Assembly: GCA_964486765.1 (NCBI GenBank)
Contig: CAZAOA010000003.1
Location: 1-54,227, forward strand
From: CAZAOA01 sp964486765
GTDB lineage: Bacteria > Patescibacteriota > UBA1384 > XYA2-FULL-43-10
Direction of reading: 5' to 3'
Length of the DNA stretch: 54,227 nucleotides
Position 1 is the stretch's first letter; every line of letters begins with the position of its first letter. Below, one piece after another: positions 9,785 to 16,687 of the stretch. The notes under the pieces were generated by a model that worked only from the letters and a program-made list of their open reading frames with translations, was not told where the DNA came from and did no database searches. Position numbers and translations under genes: made by a program.

Positions 9785-10285
9785 ATGCCTGTTCCCACAT
9801 GGGACGTTTTTATAGGATTGGCTTTCGCTATTGGTATTGCTTATGGTTTAATTTTGCGTCGCGAAAAAACCATAACTTTCCTCTGTTCAACATATGTGGC
9901 GATAGTCGTAGCAAGTAACTTCTCCGGCTATATTTTTGATTTCTTCAATGGAAACCGAGTGGTAGCTGATCAGATATGGATTCGCTCGAACGCATCACTC
10001 TCAACTGTAACCATTATCACATTTCTAATAACTTCTTTCTTTATATCTGGAACAATAAATTCACAAAGTTCAAAAAGTGGCGATTTCTCATTTCTAGAGG
10101 TTGCGGTTTATAGTGCTCTAAATATGGCATTGATAATAACTTCAGTTTTGGGATTTTTACCTGAAGAGGCACGAGCAAATTATATTGATGTTTCGCGCTT
10201 TGCATCTTTCTTATACTCATACAAAACCTTATGGGTAATGCTACCACCTATAGCTTTGATTGTATTGAATTTTAGGAGAAAATAA
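9785..10285 (+). CDS. Polytopic membrane protein, unknown function
   Basis: This 166-residue protein has about five hydrophobic helices (roughly 7-24, 29-52, 70-90, 105-123 and 142-160). It begins MPVPTWDVFIGLAFAIGIAYG and ends in a basic tail. AGGAGGG 5 bases before ATG is a strong ribosome binding site. The N-terminal plan resembles conserved uncharacterised CPR membrane proteins (loosely CvpA-like), but no catalytic motif is visible. It stands alone between tmRNA and tRNA-Lys. Confidence 0.7.
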   Translation: MPVPTWDVFIGLAFAIGIAYGLILRREKTITFLCSTYVAIVVASNFSGYIFDFFNGNRVVADQIWIRSNASLSTVTIITFLITSFFISGTINSQSSKSGDFSFLEVAVYSALNMALIITSVLGFLPEEARANYIDVSRFASFLYSYKTLWVMLPPIALIVLNFRRK

Positions 10286-10348
10286 TACGTTGACTTTAAA
10301 CAATATTTGAGATATAATTACTCTTGTTTCTCGGATTATTATGCAAGT

Positions 10349-10424
10349 GGGCTGTTAGCTCAATTGGTAGAGCAGTGGCCTTTTAAGCCATTGGTTCTGG
10401 GTTCGAGTCCCAGGCAGCCCACCA
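10349..10424 (+). tRNA. tRNA-Lys (UUU)
   Basis: The cloverleaf is complete: acceptor GGGCTGT pairs with GCAGCCC, the D arm is GCTCAATTGGTAGAGC, the anticodon loop CTTTTAA gives UUU, and the T arm contains GGTTCGAGTCC. CCA is encoded. A terminator follows. Confidence 0.95.
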
Positions 10425-10433
10425 ATTAATGAA

Positions 10434-10458
10434 GTTGATCATCATGATCAGCTTTTTT
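10434..10458 (+). terminator. Intrinsic terminator after tRNA-Lys
   Basis: Stem GTTGATCA / TGATCAGC with loop TCA is followed by six T. Confidence 0.85.
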
Positions 10459-10523
10459 AATTGTGGCATAAATAGGACTCGAACACGAAAGGGGTCGGGA
10501 AAACAGTTGTTTTCCATTTAACG

Positions 10524-10660
10524 AAAAAGGCGCCGTCATTACGACAACGGCGCCTCTAGGTTCCATATGTGTTCCCCCTTGAATCGCTTTCTTCAGCTAC
10601 TTCGTTACCCGTGAAAAGCGAAGCCACGGCCAATGCTTATGGGATAATTATTTTTTTTGC
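10524..10660 (-). ncRNA. Short transcribed unit on the minus strand with terminator, possible sRNA
   Basis: On the minus strand there is a strong hairpin GGCGCCGT / ACGGCGCC (10529-10554) followed by five T, so something transcribed from right to left ends here. Upstream of it lie AAGGGGG and an ATG at 10566, but the terminator falls inside any resulting frame. A leader or small RNA of about 100 bases is more likely than a gene. Relative to its surroundings the stretch is GC-rich. Confidence 0.4.
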
Positions 10661-10666
10661 TATAAT
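10661..10666 (+). promoter_or_regulatory. TATAAT box giving a leaderless start at 10673
   Basis: A perfect TATAAT lies only 6 bases before ATG 10673, so transcription would start at or next to the start codon. No ribosome binding site is visible, which fits a leaderless mRNA. Confidence 0.5.
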
Positions 10667-10672
10667 GCAAGT

Positions 10673-11248
10673 ATGAATGAATTTATTGAACATGGCGAAA
10701 GAGACATAAACTTTGTAGCTGACGAATCTTTAGAACCAGAATCAACAGCTGAAAGAGTCGTTGAAAGTATTGGGTTTGATGAGCTGGAACGGGGAGACAA
10801 ATTGATTATTGATATCCATGGGAATGCAGAAAATGATGATCGTAAAGAAATAATTTCACGTCATGAGGTTGAGATTATTGGTAAAAGGATGGTCGATCTT
10901 TTGCAAACTTTAAAACAGTACGAGACAGGAGAGCACACAAAAGCCCAAGTTCTGAGGGTGTTGGTGAAAGAAATAATGGGCAGAGATTTGAATAATGAAC
11001 TTGGGAGAAGAATAGTGTCTACAACTAAAATATTTTCTGCTGTATTTCCAGGCACTTTTGTTATGGATGGCTTCGATGGTAGTAAGCCCGAAACGAGAAT
11101 TATTTTAGGAAGGGTGGAAAGTGGTGGAAGAAATTGTATATACTATGAACGCCTTAAAGATGAAGAAGGGAAGCCCGCGGGCAAGTCACTAAGAGGGGAG
11201 ATAATTAGTAAGATTTCATACATCCCTAAACCCAAAAAAGATAAATGA
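10673..11248 (+). CDS. Conserved hypothetical acidic protein
   Basis: This 191-residue soluble protein has no signal peptide and no membrane span. The N-terminal third is acidic (ESTAERVVESIGFDELERGD), the middle is probably helical (KRMVDLLQTLKQYETGEHTK) and the C-terminus is basic. I do not recognise a family. Its stop overlaps the ATG of the membrane-anchored methyltransferase (ATGATA), so the two are in one operon and probably act together. A TATAAT box immediately upstream suggests a leaderless transcript. Confidence 0.6.
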   Translation: MNEFIEHGERDINFVADESLEPESTAERVVESIGFDELERGDKLIIDIHGNAENDDRKEIISRHEVEIIGKRMVDLLQTLKQYETGEHTKAQVLRVLVKEIMGRDLNNELGRRIVSTTKIFSAVFPGTFVMDGFDGSKPETRIILGRVESGGRNCIYYERLKDEEGKPAGKSLRGEIISKISYIPKPKKDK

Positions 11249-11811
11249 TAATAATTTTTAATGTATTTGTTTTTTTGTTTGTTTTGGTTCTGCTTTTTTG
11301 GTTGCTCTCAGTTCTTCTGATGACGATTTTTTCATCCCCAACAGTTTATGCAAATGATCAAGCGGTTGAAGACTCATTGAAGTTGGCAAATCTTAAAAAG
11401 GGCGAATTGGTCGTTGATTTGGGATGTGGCAATGCAAAAAGTCTAATACTCGCGTCGAAAAAATTTGGAGCCAAAGGGGTTGGGGTTGAGATCTCGCCGT
11501 ATTGCTACTTTCTAGCAAGATGGCGTGTTTTTTTATATGGTGAGAGAAAAAATATAAAAATCATCTTCGGCGATTTTAAAAAAGCCGAGCCCTATCTTAA
11601 AAAAGCAGATGTGGTTTACTTGTATCTTCTAAATTCTACTCTAAAAAACATTGAAAGTTGGTTATTTAATATAATTTCTAAAAAAACTAGAGTGGTCTCT
11701 CTGGCATTCGTATTTCCTGGTCACAGGCCGATAAAAACTGCAAAGACATTTAATCTTAGTAAAAATACAAATATACGACTATATAGAAGTAGTATAATAC
11801 GACATAAATAG
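11245..11811 (+). CDS. Membrane-anchored class I SAM-dependent methyltransferase
   Basis: This 188-residue protein has an N-terminal hydrophobic segment (2-30) that anchors it. The Rossmann methyltransferase core follows: motif I VVDLGCGNAKSL (about 64-75), the acidic end of beta 2 at GVGVEIS, and GDFKKAEPYLKKADVVYLYLL for motifs II-III. This is a small single-domain methyltransferase of unknown substrate; the anchor suggests a lipid or membrane-protein substrate, but that is inference. It overlaps the upstream hypothetical gene by 4 bases. Confidence 0.75.
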   Translation: MIIIFNVFVFLFVLVLLFWLLSVLLMTIFSSPTVYANDQAVEDSLKLANLKKGELVVDLGCGNAKSLILASKKFGAKGVGVEISPYCYFLARWRVFLYGERKNIKIIFGDFKKAEPYLKKADVVYLYLLNSTLKNIESWLFNIISKKTRVVSLAFVFPGHRPIKTAKTFNLSKNTNIRLYRSSIIRHK

Positions 11812-11831
11812 GCACAAATATCTTAATATAT

Positions 11832-11862
11832 GATGATAAATGCGCGACCGCGCAAAAAACAT
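11832..11862. repeat. GCGCG palindromic repeat F, copy 1
   Basis: ATAAATGCGCG ACC GCGCAAAAAACAT. The same 30-base unit occurs inverted at 48091-48121, including the A-rich flanks. Confidence 0.7.
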
Positions 11863-11934
11863 AATAAATAGTGAAAATATATTAGATTTTGAAATTAAAT
11901 AAATAATTAAAAGTTGTGTGTATGGTATTTTGCA

Positions 11935-11992
11935 TAATTATCAATTTTCAATGATCAATACTCAATAATATTCTAAACTCTAAATTCTAAAC
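11935..11992. repeat. Degenerate AT-rich word array
   Basis: This spacer consists of imperfect repeats: a TCAATTTTCAATGATCAATA series, then CTAAACTCTAAATTCTAAAC. Related text recurs at 40575-40610, 47978-48010 and 48140-48180. Confidence 0.5.
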
Positions 11993-11999
11993 GTAGGTC

Positions 12000-12035
12000 T
12001 TGACAAGAAAATAGATGTAAAGTAAACTTTACATC
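12000..12035 (+). promoter_or_regulatory. Promoter and 22-bp operator of the HTH-Hsp20 gene
   Basis: -35 is TTGACA (12000-12005). A perfect inverted repeat, GATGTAAAGT-AA-ACTTTACATC (12014-12035), covers the place of the -10 (TAAACT). The downstream gene encodes an HTH domain, so autoregulation is likely. Confidence 0.75.
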
Positions 12036-12090
12036 AGATGATATTGATTTACCTAAAAAGCTACTTACTACAAGCTAAAAAGCTAGAAAA

Positions 12091-12753
12091 ATGAATACAG
12101 ATGAGATACAGGTTGGGGATAAGATAAAAAAACTTAGAAAAGCACAAGAACTTAGCCAAGAAGATTTGGCCGAGGCGCTTGGTGTATCTCGCCAATCGGT
12201 TATAGCACTCGAACAAGGAAAGTATATGCCATCTTTGCCACTGGTGATAGAGATGTGCCATTTTTTTAACTCTGCATTTGAGGATATCTTCGAGATTGAA
12301 CGTGAGATAGATGAGGCTATAAATCAGATAGAAGAAAGTATGACCAAAAGTCCTAGATTAACCTCTGGTCCCATAGCACATGATTCGATGGATCGATTTT
12401 TTAGAGGAGCTGAAAGTTCGAATGTGGTTTCACCTAAGGTTGATATTTTAAATAAAGAAGAGTTAGTTGAGGTTAGGGCTGAACTTCCTGGCATAAGCGA
12501 AGACGATGTAGAGATTGAGATTGACAATAACTTAATGACAATTAGGGGAACCGCGTCGCAGAAAAGTGGTGATTATTTTCACAAAGAAAGTCATCATGGA
12601 TCATTTACCAGAACATTTTCATTGCCTGGAGAGGTAGTAGCAAATAAGGCAAAAGCAGAGATCGATAATGGGATTTTGACAGTGATTGTGCCCAAATTAA
12701 AACCCAAAATAATGAATAAAGTTTCGGTTAAAGCAAAGCGAAAAGGGAAGTAA
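12091..12753 (+). CDS. XRE-type HTH regulator fused to an Hsp20 (alpha-crystallin) domain
   Basis: This is a 220-residue protein. Residues about 8-66 form an XRE helix-turn-helix (IKKLRKAQELSQEDLAEALG, then VSRQSVIALEQGKYMPSLPL). Residues about 114-215 form an alpha-crystallin domain with RAELPGISEDDVEIEIDNN and the closing AEIDNGILTVIVPK motif, ending in a basic tail. Small heat-shock proteins hold unfolding proteins; an HTH fused to one would let chaperone state control transcription, which is inference. A 22-bp palindromic operator overlapping the promoter upstream supports self-control. The length of the Hsp20 part is normal for the family; the linker at 67-113 is Ser/Asp-rich. Confidence 0.88.
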   Translation: MNTDEIQVGDKIKKLRKAQELSQEDLAEALGVSRQSVIALEQGKYMPSLPLVIEMCHFFNSAFEDIFEIEREIDEAINQIEESMTKSPRLTSGPIAHDSMDRFFRGAESSNVVSPKVDILNKEELVEVRAELPGISEDDVEIEIDNNLMTIRGTASQKSGDYFHKESHHGSFTRTFSLPGEVVANKAKAEIDNGILTVIVPKLKPKIMNKVSVKAKRKGK

Positions 12754-12813
12754 GGAGAGCAACCGACACTAATCTTTTTCACAAATCTGCCTGCCGGCAA
12801 AACACAGATATTC

Positions 12814-12841
12814 AACGGCTCACTATAGATAGTGAGCCGTT
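12814..12841 (+). terminator. Terminator-like hairpin of the ACGGCTCA family, copy 1
   Basis: A 13-bp perfect stem, AACGGCTCACTAT / ATAGTGAGCCGTT, is followed by a T-rich stretch. The core ACGGCTCA / TGAGCCGT recurs at four other gene ends in the window. Confidence 0.75.
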
Positions 12842-12883
12842 AGTGTTTTGAAAATATTATATTTCTGCTATTATATTTTTTGG

Positions 12884-12901
12884 AGGGCAATGCCCTTTTT
12901 T
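12884..12901 (+). terminator. Small hairpin with T run in the tmk leader
   Basis: Stem AGGGC / GCCCT with loop AAT is followed by T6, about 30 bases before the tmk start. It is either a second terminator for upstream transcription or an attenuator. Confidence 0.45.
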
Positions 12902-12932
12902 GTTTTCTGCAATACTACTGCGAGGTGACCAA

Positions 12933-13577
12933 GTGAGTCCAAACAAAGGCTTGTTAGCCATGCTGGAAGGCGGAGATGGGGTAGGGAAGTCAACACAGAT
13001 TTTCCTTCTCAAGCAGGCTTTCGAGGCGATAGGACGTAAAGTGGTGACTGTGGCCGAGCCAGGATCCACTGAGCTTGCCCAAGCAATGCGGGAATTGCTG
13101 TTGGGTGAAAACATTGAGTTGTCTCCAGAGGAACAGATGTTTCTGCTTTGTGTCGCTAGAGTAAGTCTATATCAGAAGGTGATTATCCCTGCGCTTGAAC
13201 GGGGCGATGTAGTGATATCAGATCGTGGTTGGCCATCAACTTGGGTCTATCAGGGGGATATGCAAGAAGTTCCAAAGGCTCATATCGAAGCGACTGCAAA
13301 GATGGCAACGTTTGGGCATATGCCAAATCTGCTGATCGTCCTCGATGCTGACGAAGGAACATTTGTTGCCAGAAGATCGGGAACTGGCCTCGACAAGATG
13401 GAGAGGAAAATGGAGAGCTGTAAGGGTAGTGTCTACGAAGGATATAGGGCATTCGTTAAAGCCCATCCAGAATTCTCGGTGCTTGTCGATGCCCGTCGAA
13501 GCAAAGATCAGGTCTTCAGACAGATCTGCGAGGTTATCAAGGTTCGGCTTGGAATCGAACTTAATCCGGTCAGCTAG
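12933..13577 (+). CDS. tmk: Thymidylate kinase-like protein
   Basis: This 214-residue protein has P-loop EGGDGVGKSTQ (about residues 12-22), the DR box SDRGWPSTWVYQ and a LID-type region RRSGTGLDKMERKM, as in the thymidylate kinase family that converts dTMP to dTDP. The start is GTG 12933, chosen because GAGGTG lies 5 bases upstream and the P-loop then falls at the usual distance. The codon use is visibly GC-richer than the genes on both sides, suggesting transfer. It is closed by a strong terminator at 13583-13606 and forms its own unit. Confidence 0.8.
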   Translation: MSPNKGLLAMLEGGDGVGKSTQIFLLKQAFEAIGRKVVTVAEPGSTELAQAMRELLLGENIELSPEEQMFLLCVARVSLYQKVIIPALERGDVVISDRGWPSTWVYQGDMQEVPKAHIEATAKMATFGHMPNLLIVLDADEGTFVARRSGTGLDKMERKMESCKGSVYEGYRAFVKAHPEFSVLVDARRSKDQVFRQICEVIKVRLGIELNPVS

Positions 13578-13582
13578 TACCG

Positions 13583-13606
13583 GCCGTTTCCATCACAGGA
13601 AACGGC
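13583..13606 (+). terminator. Terminator after tmk
   Basis: Stem GCCGTTTCC / GGAAACGGC with a 6-base loop is followed by a weak T-rich tail. Confidence 0.7.
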
Positions 13607-13656
13607 TTAAGTGTTTATTGAGAAAGTAAGTAGAATTTGATAAGATTTTAGCATAT

Positions 13657-13668
13657 GGGCGGTTAGCT
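13657..13668 (+). pseudogene. 5' fragment of a tRNA-Val gene upstream of the GIY-YIG gene
   Basis: GGGCGGTTAGCT matches the acceptor and start of the D arm of a tRNA. Its acceptor GGGCGGT pairs with ATCGCCC at 14291-14297, not with the intact tRNA-Val copy (GGGCAAT / ATTGCCC). It appears to be the severed 5' end of the resident tRNA-Val gene. Confidence 0.6.
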
Positions 13669-13689
13669 ATTGAATATTATAAAACCAAG

Positions 13690-13938
13690 ATGAAGAAAGA
13701 GTATTCAGTTTATGTATTATCTGATGAAAGCGGTAGTTTCTATAAAGGTATGACAAACAATATTGTTCGTAGAATGAAAGAGCATAATAGGGGAAAAACG
13801 CAAACAACAAGAAAGATGTCAAAATTAAAGCTGATTTATTTAGAAAAATATGAATCTTTGAAAGAGGCAAGAGAAAGAGAGAAGTACTTGAAAACAGCTG
13901 CTGGAAGGAGATTTATTAAAAAGATTTTGGGCAATTAG
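13690..13938 (+). CDS. Small GIY-YIG endonuclease-family protein overlapping tRNA-Val
   Basis: This 82-residue single-domain protein has SVYVLSDESGSFYKGMTNNI for the GIY-YIG region, then RRMKEHNRGKTQTT, REREKYLKTAAGRRFIKK and a short end. The size and the REKYLKT..G pattern match the UPF0213/YhbQ-like GIY-YIG group. It is flanked upstream by a 12-base tRNA-Val 5' fragment, and its last 10 bases lie inside the intact tRNA-Val on the same strand. The same arrangement occurs with a second GIY-YIG gene at tRNA-Gln (48332-48571). This suggests a homing-like nuclease that targets tRNA genes, but no activity is shown. Confidence 0.85.
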   Translation: MKKEYSVYVLSDESGSFYKGMTNNIVRRMKEHNRGKTQTTRKMSKLKLIYLEKYESLKEAREREKYLKTAAGRRFIKKILGN

Positions 13939-14005
13939 CTCAGCTGGTTAGAGCGCATCGTTGACATCGATGAGGTCACTGGTTCAAATCCAGTATTGCC
14001 CACCA
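13929..14005 (+). tRNA. tRNA-Val (GAC), intact copy A
   Basis: GGGCAAT pairs with ATTGCCC, the D arm is GCTCAGCTGGTTAGAGC, the anticodon loop TTGACAT gives GAC, and the T arm is CTGGTTCAAATCCAG. CCA is encoded. It overlaps the GIY-YIG gene by 10 bases and is followed by a 100-base gap and disrupted copies. Confidence 0.95.
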
Positions 14006-14105
14006 NNNNNNNNNNNNNNNNNNNNNNNNNNNNNNNNNNNNNNNNNNNNNNNNNNNNNNNNNNNNNNNNNNNNNNNNNNNNNNNNNNNNNNNNNNNNNNN
14101 NNNNN

Positions 14106-14188
14106 CCCGAACGTACCGTTCGGTACGGGCGGGGAGCGCATCGTTGACATCGATGAGGTCACTGGTTCAAATCCAGTATTGCCCACCA
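14106..14188 (+). pseudogene. tRNA-Val copy B, palindrome in the D loop, 5' part lost in the gap
   Basis: The 3' part from GAGCGCATCG to CCA matches copy A exactly. In place of the rest of the D arm there is a GC palindrome (14106-14133, stems CCGAAC / GTTCGG and GTACCG / CGGTAC). The 5' side is in the N gap. Confidence 0.75.
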
Positions 14189-14192
14189 TTAC

Positions 14193-14301
14193 AAATCTTT
14201 AGCTCAGCTGGTTACCCGCCCGAACGTACCGTTCGGTACGGGCGGGGAGCGCATCGTTGACATCGATGAGGTCGGTGGTTCGAGTCCACTATCGCCCACC
14301 A
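14193..14301 (+). pseudogene. tRNA-Val copy C, 32-base palindrome in the D loop
   Basis: TAGCTCAGCTGGTTA is followed by a 32-base palindrome (14215-14246, ends CCCGCCC and GGGCGGG) and then GAGCGCATCGTTGACATCG through CCA. The 3' acceptor ATCGCCC does not pair with the local 5' AAATCTT, but pairs with the fragment at 13657. As written it could not fold as a normal tRNA. Confidence 0.7.
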
Positions 14302-14321
14302 GATAATTATTTCGCGTTACA

Positions 14322-14372
14322 CCTGCCTGTCGGCAGACAGGGGCGGACAGGCGAGTCCACTATCGCCCACCA
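14322..14372 (+). pseudogene. tRNA-Val copy D, 3' terminal fragment behind another palindrome
   Basis: A second kind of palindrome (CCTGCCTGTCGGCAGACAGG, then GGCGGACAGGC) runs directly into the 21-base tRNA 3' end GAGTCCACTATCGCCCACCA (starting one base earlier at 14352), a duplicate of copy C's end. Confidence 0.7.
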
Positions 14373-14407
14373 TAATAATTTACTTAATTCTCATTAGGTC
14401 GAAGAAC

Positions 14408-14992
14408 GTGAACAAAACTATTCCAAATTATAAATCATTGCCAGTAATTTTTGTTGCACTAGTTGCAGTTTTTGTTTTGCTAGTAGTCTATCTGTATCCT
14501 CTTAAAAGAAATACAAATCAAACTTTGGGTTACTTTCCACCTGAAACTTCAGTCAATAGTGGTGACGGTATTTTAGATGATTTTAAGATCTCCATCGAAA
14601 AGATTGGTGTAGTTGCTCCTGTGATACCTGATGTCGATGGCTCAAATAAAGAAGCTTACATAAATGCTCTATATGAAGGCATAGCTCATTATAGGGGAAC
14701 TGCTTATCCTGAAGAGGGGAGCAATGTATTTTTGTTTGGTCACTCAAGTTCTGCTATTGGCTCTGGCGATTACAAAGAAATCTTCAAGGATCTTGGTGAG
14801 TTAGAATTTGGAGACAAGATAAAACTTACGTATCTTGGAAAAAATTTAGACTATACTGTTTCTGAAAAGCGTGTGGTAGAGAATACTGAAGTTTCCGTCC
14901 TTGACTCAACTGATGAAGAACAACTCACTCTAATGACCTGTTGGCCGATAGGAACAAATAATAAAAGACTAATAGTAATTGCAAAACCGTAG
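14408..14992 (+). CDS. Sortase
   Basis: This 194-residue protein has one N-terminal transmembrane helix (about 10-30), then the sortase beta-barrel with VFLFGHSSS (catalytic His) and TLMTCWPIGTNNKRLIV (catalytic Cys in TLxTC, Arg nearby). Start GTG 14408 gives a normal membrane anchor. Sortases cut a C-terminal sorting signal and attach proteins to the cell surface. The single anchor and size fit class D/E-like or CPR sortases. A possible substrate is the large surface protein at 52435, whose C-terminus is outside the window. Confidence 0.9.
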   Translation: MNKTIPNYKSLPVIFVALVAVFVLLVVYLYPLKRNTNQTLGYFPPETSVNSGDGILDDFKISIEKIGVVAPVIPDVDGSNKEAYINALYEGIAHYRGTAYPEEGSNVFLFGHSSSAIGSGDYKEIFKDLGELEFGDKIKLTYLGKNLDYTVSEKRVVENTEVSVLDSTDEEQLTLMTCWPIGTNNKRLIVIAKP

Positions 14993-15068
14993 TACACAGT
15001 ATTAGAATTTGCAAGGAGGTAGATGAACAAGTCGTATATTGAATGATAATCAATTGATATCGGAATAT

Positions 15069-15097
15069 TTGACATAGTATTGGATTGTTGATACTAT
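15069..15097 (+). promoter_or_regulatory. Promoter of the T-box-like leader
   Basis: TTGACA (15069-15074), 17 bases, TACTAT (15092-15097); transcription should start near 15104. Confidence 0.65.
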
Positions 15098-15103
15098 TTA
15101 GCA

Positions 15104-15243
15104 TAGTTATTCAGACCGATGATGGGAGTACCGCCCCGGAGGTTTGACGCAAGCTTAAGCGAATAAGTAAATTAAGACCAAAGATGGGATGGAACCTTCC
15201 GATGTACGTCGGAATCCCTCACAATACTATTGGTCTTTTTTAA
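15104..15243 (+). promoter_or_regulatory. T-box-like leader with antiterminator and terminator
   Basis: A stem (AGACC / GGTTT enclosing GGG / CCC, 15113-15145) is followed by an element with the T-box antiterminator plan: lower helix GGGA / TCCC (15186-15189, 15215-15218), bulge TGGAACC (15190-15196), upper helix TTCCGA / TCGGAA. In T-boxes the bulge TGGN pairs with the tRNA NCCA end. The whole is enclosed by AAGACCAA / TTGGTCTT (15174-15237) with a T run, a terminator. The operon downstream ends in thrS. The first stem is short and I cannot assign the specifier codon. Confidence 0.5.
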
Positions 15244-15257
15244 TAGGAAATAATACA

Positions 15258-16041
15258 ATGAAAAACAAGAAATTTTTTTACCTTCAGTACAATAAAATTA
15301 ATTGGAAAAATCAAGCCAAAACAAAGCTCAATGAGAATATCAATCAGTATATTATTGATAAGAGTATTCTTGAAAAAGATTCAAAAAATTNNNNNNNNNN
15401 ATTTAAGAGTATACGATATTGGTTTTGGAATCGGATTTTTTATCGAAATGCTAAGCAGGATTCTGGCTCAGATGCGAAATGACTTTATAATTGGGGGCTG
15501 TGAACCATCTGAAAAGAACTTTAAATACTTCGAAAAGCGACTTAGAAAGATCGACATAAAAAACAACATTGAAGTTACTAACAACTCGTATAATGATGTA
15601 AAGACAAATGGGAAGTATGATTTTATAACTGCCATTTATGTATTTCCACATATTTTGTCCGATGACTTAAATGAGACAACAAAGAAGATTTATTTTATGT
15701 TGGATTCGGGTGGCAAATTTGTGTTGGTGGTTGCGAACGAGAGCTATCTGGCAAGGAAATTAAAGAATGAAAAAGATCTTTTTATAGAAAACAATGAGAT
15801 AGAACTTAACAAGAAAAAGTATAAAGAGATTTTGCACTATTCAGATATTCCAAAAATTGGAAAGATTATTGACTATAACAGAGAGGACGCTCTTTACGAA
15901 GACCTGTTCCAATCAAACGGTTTTGTCCTAGACCGAAAAGAAGAAATAGATGACAACGGGTTTTTAGCTACGATATTTGTTTTTGAAAAGAAAGGAAAAT
16001 TATGCAAAAAACTTGGCAAGTTGAACTTGAAGAAAAGGTAA
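15258..16041 (+). CDS. Class I SAM-dependent methyltransferase, broken by a 10-N gap
   Basis: ATG 15258 has AGGAAAT upstream. After the gap (15391-15400) the frame changes, and reading continues with motif I VYDIGFGIGFFIEML, GGCEPS at the end of beta 2, and YDFITAIYVFPHI, as in methyltransferases of the class I fold. The gap size is not a multiple of three, so the gene is probably intact in the cell, about 255 residues. The substrate is unknown. It is the first gene of the operon under the T-box-like leader and overlaps the HD gene by 40 bases. Confidence 0.7.
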
Positions 16042-16673
16042 AGAAATATTTGGATGGCTATAGCGCATGTCATGACTATTATCATTTGGATCGCGTAAGA
16101 GACAATGCTCTTGAAATTGCCAAAGAAGTAAAATGCGATCTTGAGGTTTTGGAAGCTGCTTCATTGTTGCATGACATAGGATACAAAAGTTTTGAACATG
16201 ATGATGCAAACCATCACCTATATAGTATGAAAATTGCACAAGAGTGGTTGCCAGAAGTTAACTTTCCTGTAGAAAAAATTGATGATGTAGTAGAAGCAAT
16301 ACGACTTCATGACAATTATCATTGGGACGAAAATGGCGAGAAAACCAATCATACTGAAACAAGAATTATACAAGACGCAGACAGAATAGATGCAATTGGG
16401 GCGATTGGAATGGTTAGGCTCACATACTTTTATGGCGAGAAAAAGAAAGCTGTCTATAGCGATGAACCAATTCCAAAATCAGATAAGGCATGGTTGGGAC
16501 ATAGTTTACTTGATCAAATAAAGCGAGATCCAATGAAAAAGTGGGAAAATCTAAATTATGATATTTCTAGAAAACTGTCGAAAGAAAGAAATGAATTCAC
16601 AAAACAATTCTACAAAACCCTAAAGAGTGAGTTATTTCATCATCACGGATTTGGGCCATATAAGAATCATTAA
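16002..16673 (+). CDS. HD-domain phosphohydrolase (YedJ-like)
   Basis: In this 223-residue protein, the metal-binding motifs are H in HDYYHLDRV (about 25-33), HD in SLLHDIGYK (about 58-66), an H pair in HDNYHW, and D in IIQDADRIDAIGAIG. This order matches the uncharacterised HD group that includes YedJ. It probably hydrolyses a phosphate ester of a nucleotide-type substrate. It overlaps the methyltransferase and lies 14 bases before thrS, so the three are co-transcribed. Confidence 0.85.
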   Translation: MQKTWQVELEEKVKKYLDGYSACHDYYHLDRVRDNALEIAKEVKCDLEVLEAASLLHDIGYKSFEHDDANHHLYSMKIAQEWLPEVNFPVEKIDDVVEAIRLHDNYHWDENGEKTNHTETRIIQDADRIDAIGAIGMVRLTYFYGEKKKAVYSDEPIPKSDKAWLGHSLLDQIKRDPMKKWENLNYDISRKLSKERNEFTKQFYKTLKSELFHHHGFGPYKNH

Positions 16674-16687
16674 TAAAGGAGAAAATA

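Noticed and set aside
10426..10566. 46-codon minus-strand frame with good RBS-like AAGGGGG
   Set aside because: A strong terminator lies inside the frame, and it runs through the tRNA-Lys terminator.
13935..14202. Open frames over the tRNA-Val copies, e.g. a frame reading VGNTGFEPVTSSMSTMRS
   Set aside because: This is the translated complement of tRNA-Val, a common annotation artefact.
13657..14301. Group I or group II intron in tRNA-Val
   Set aside because: No intron core motifs or splice-type ends; the insert carries a complete tRNA instead.
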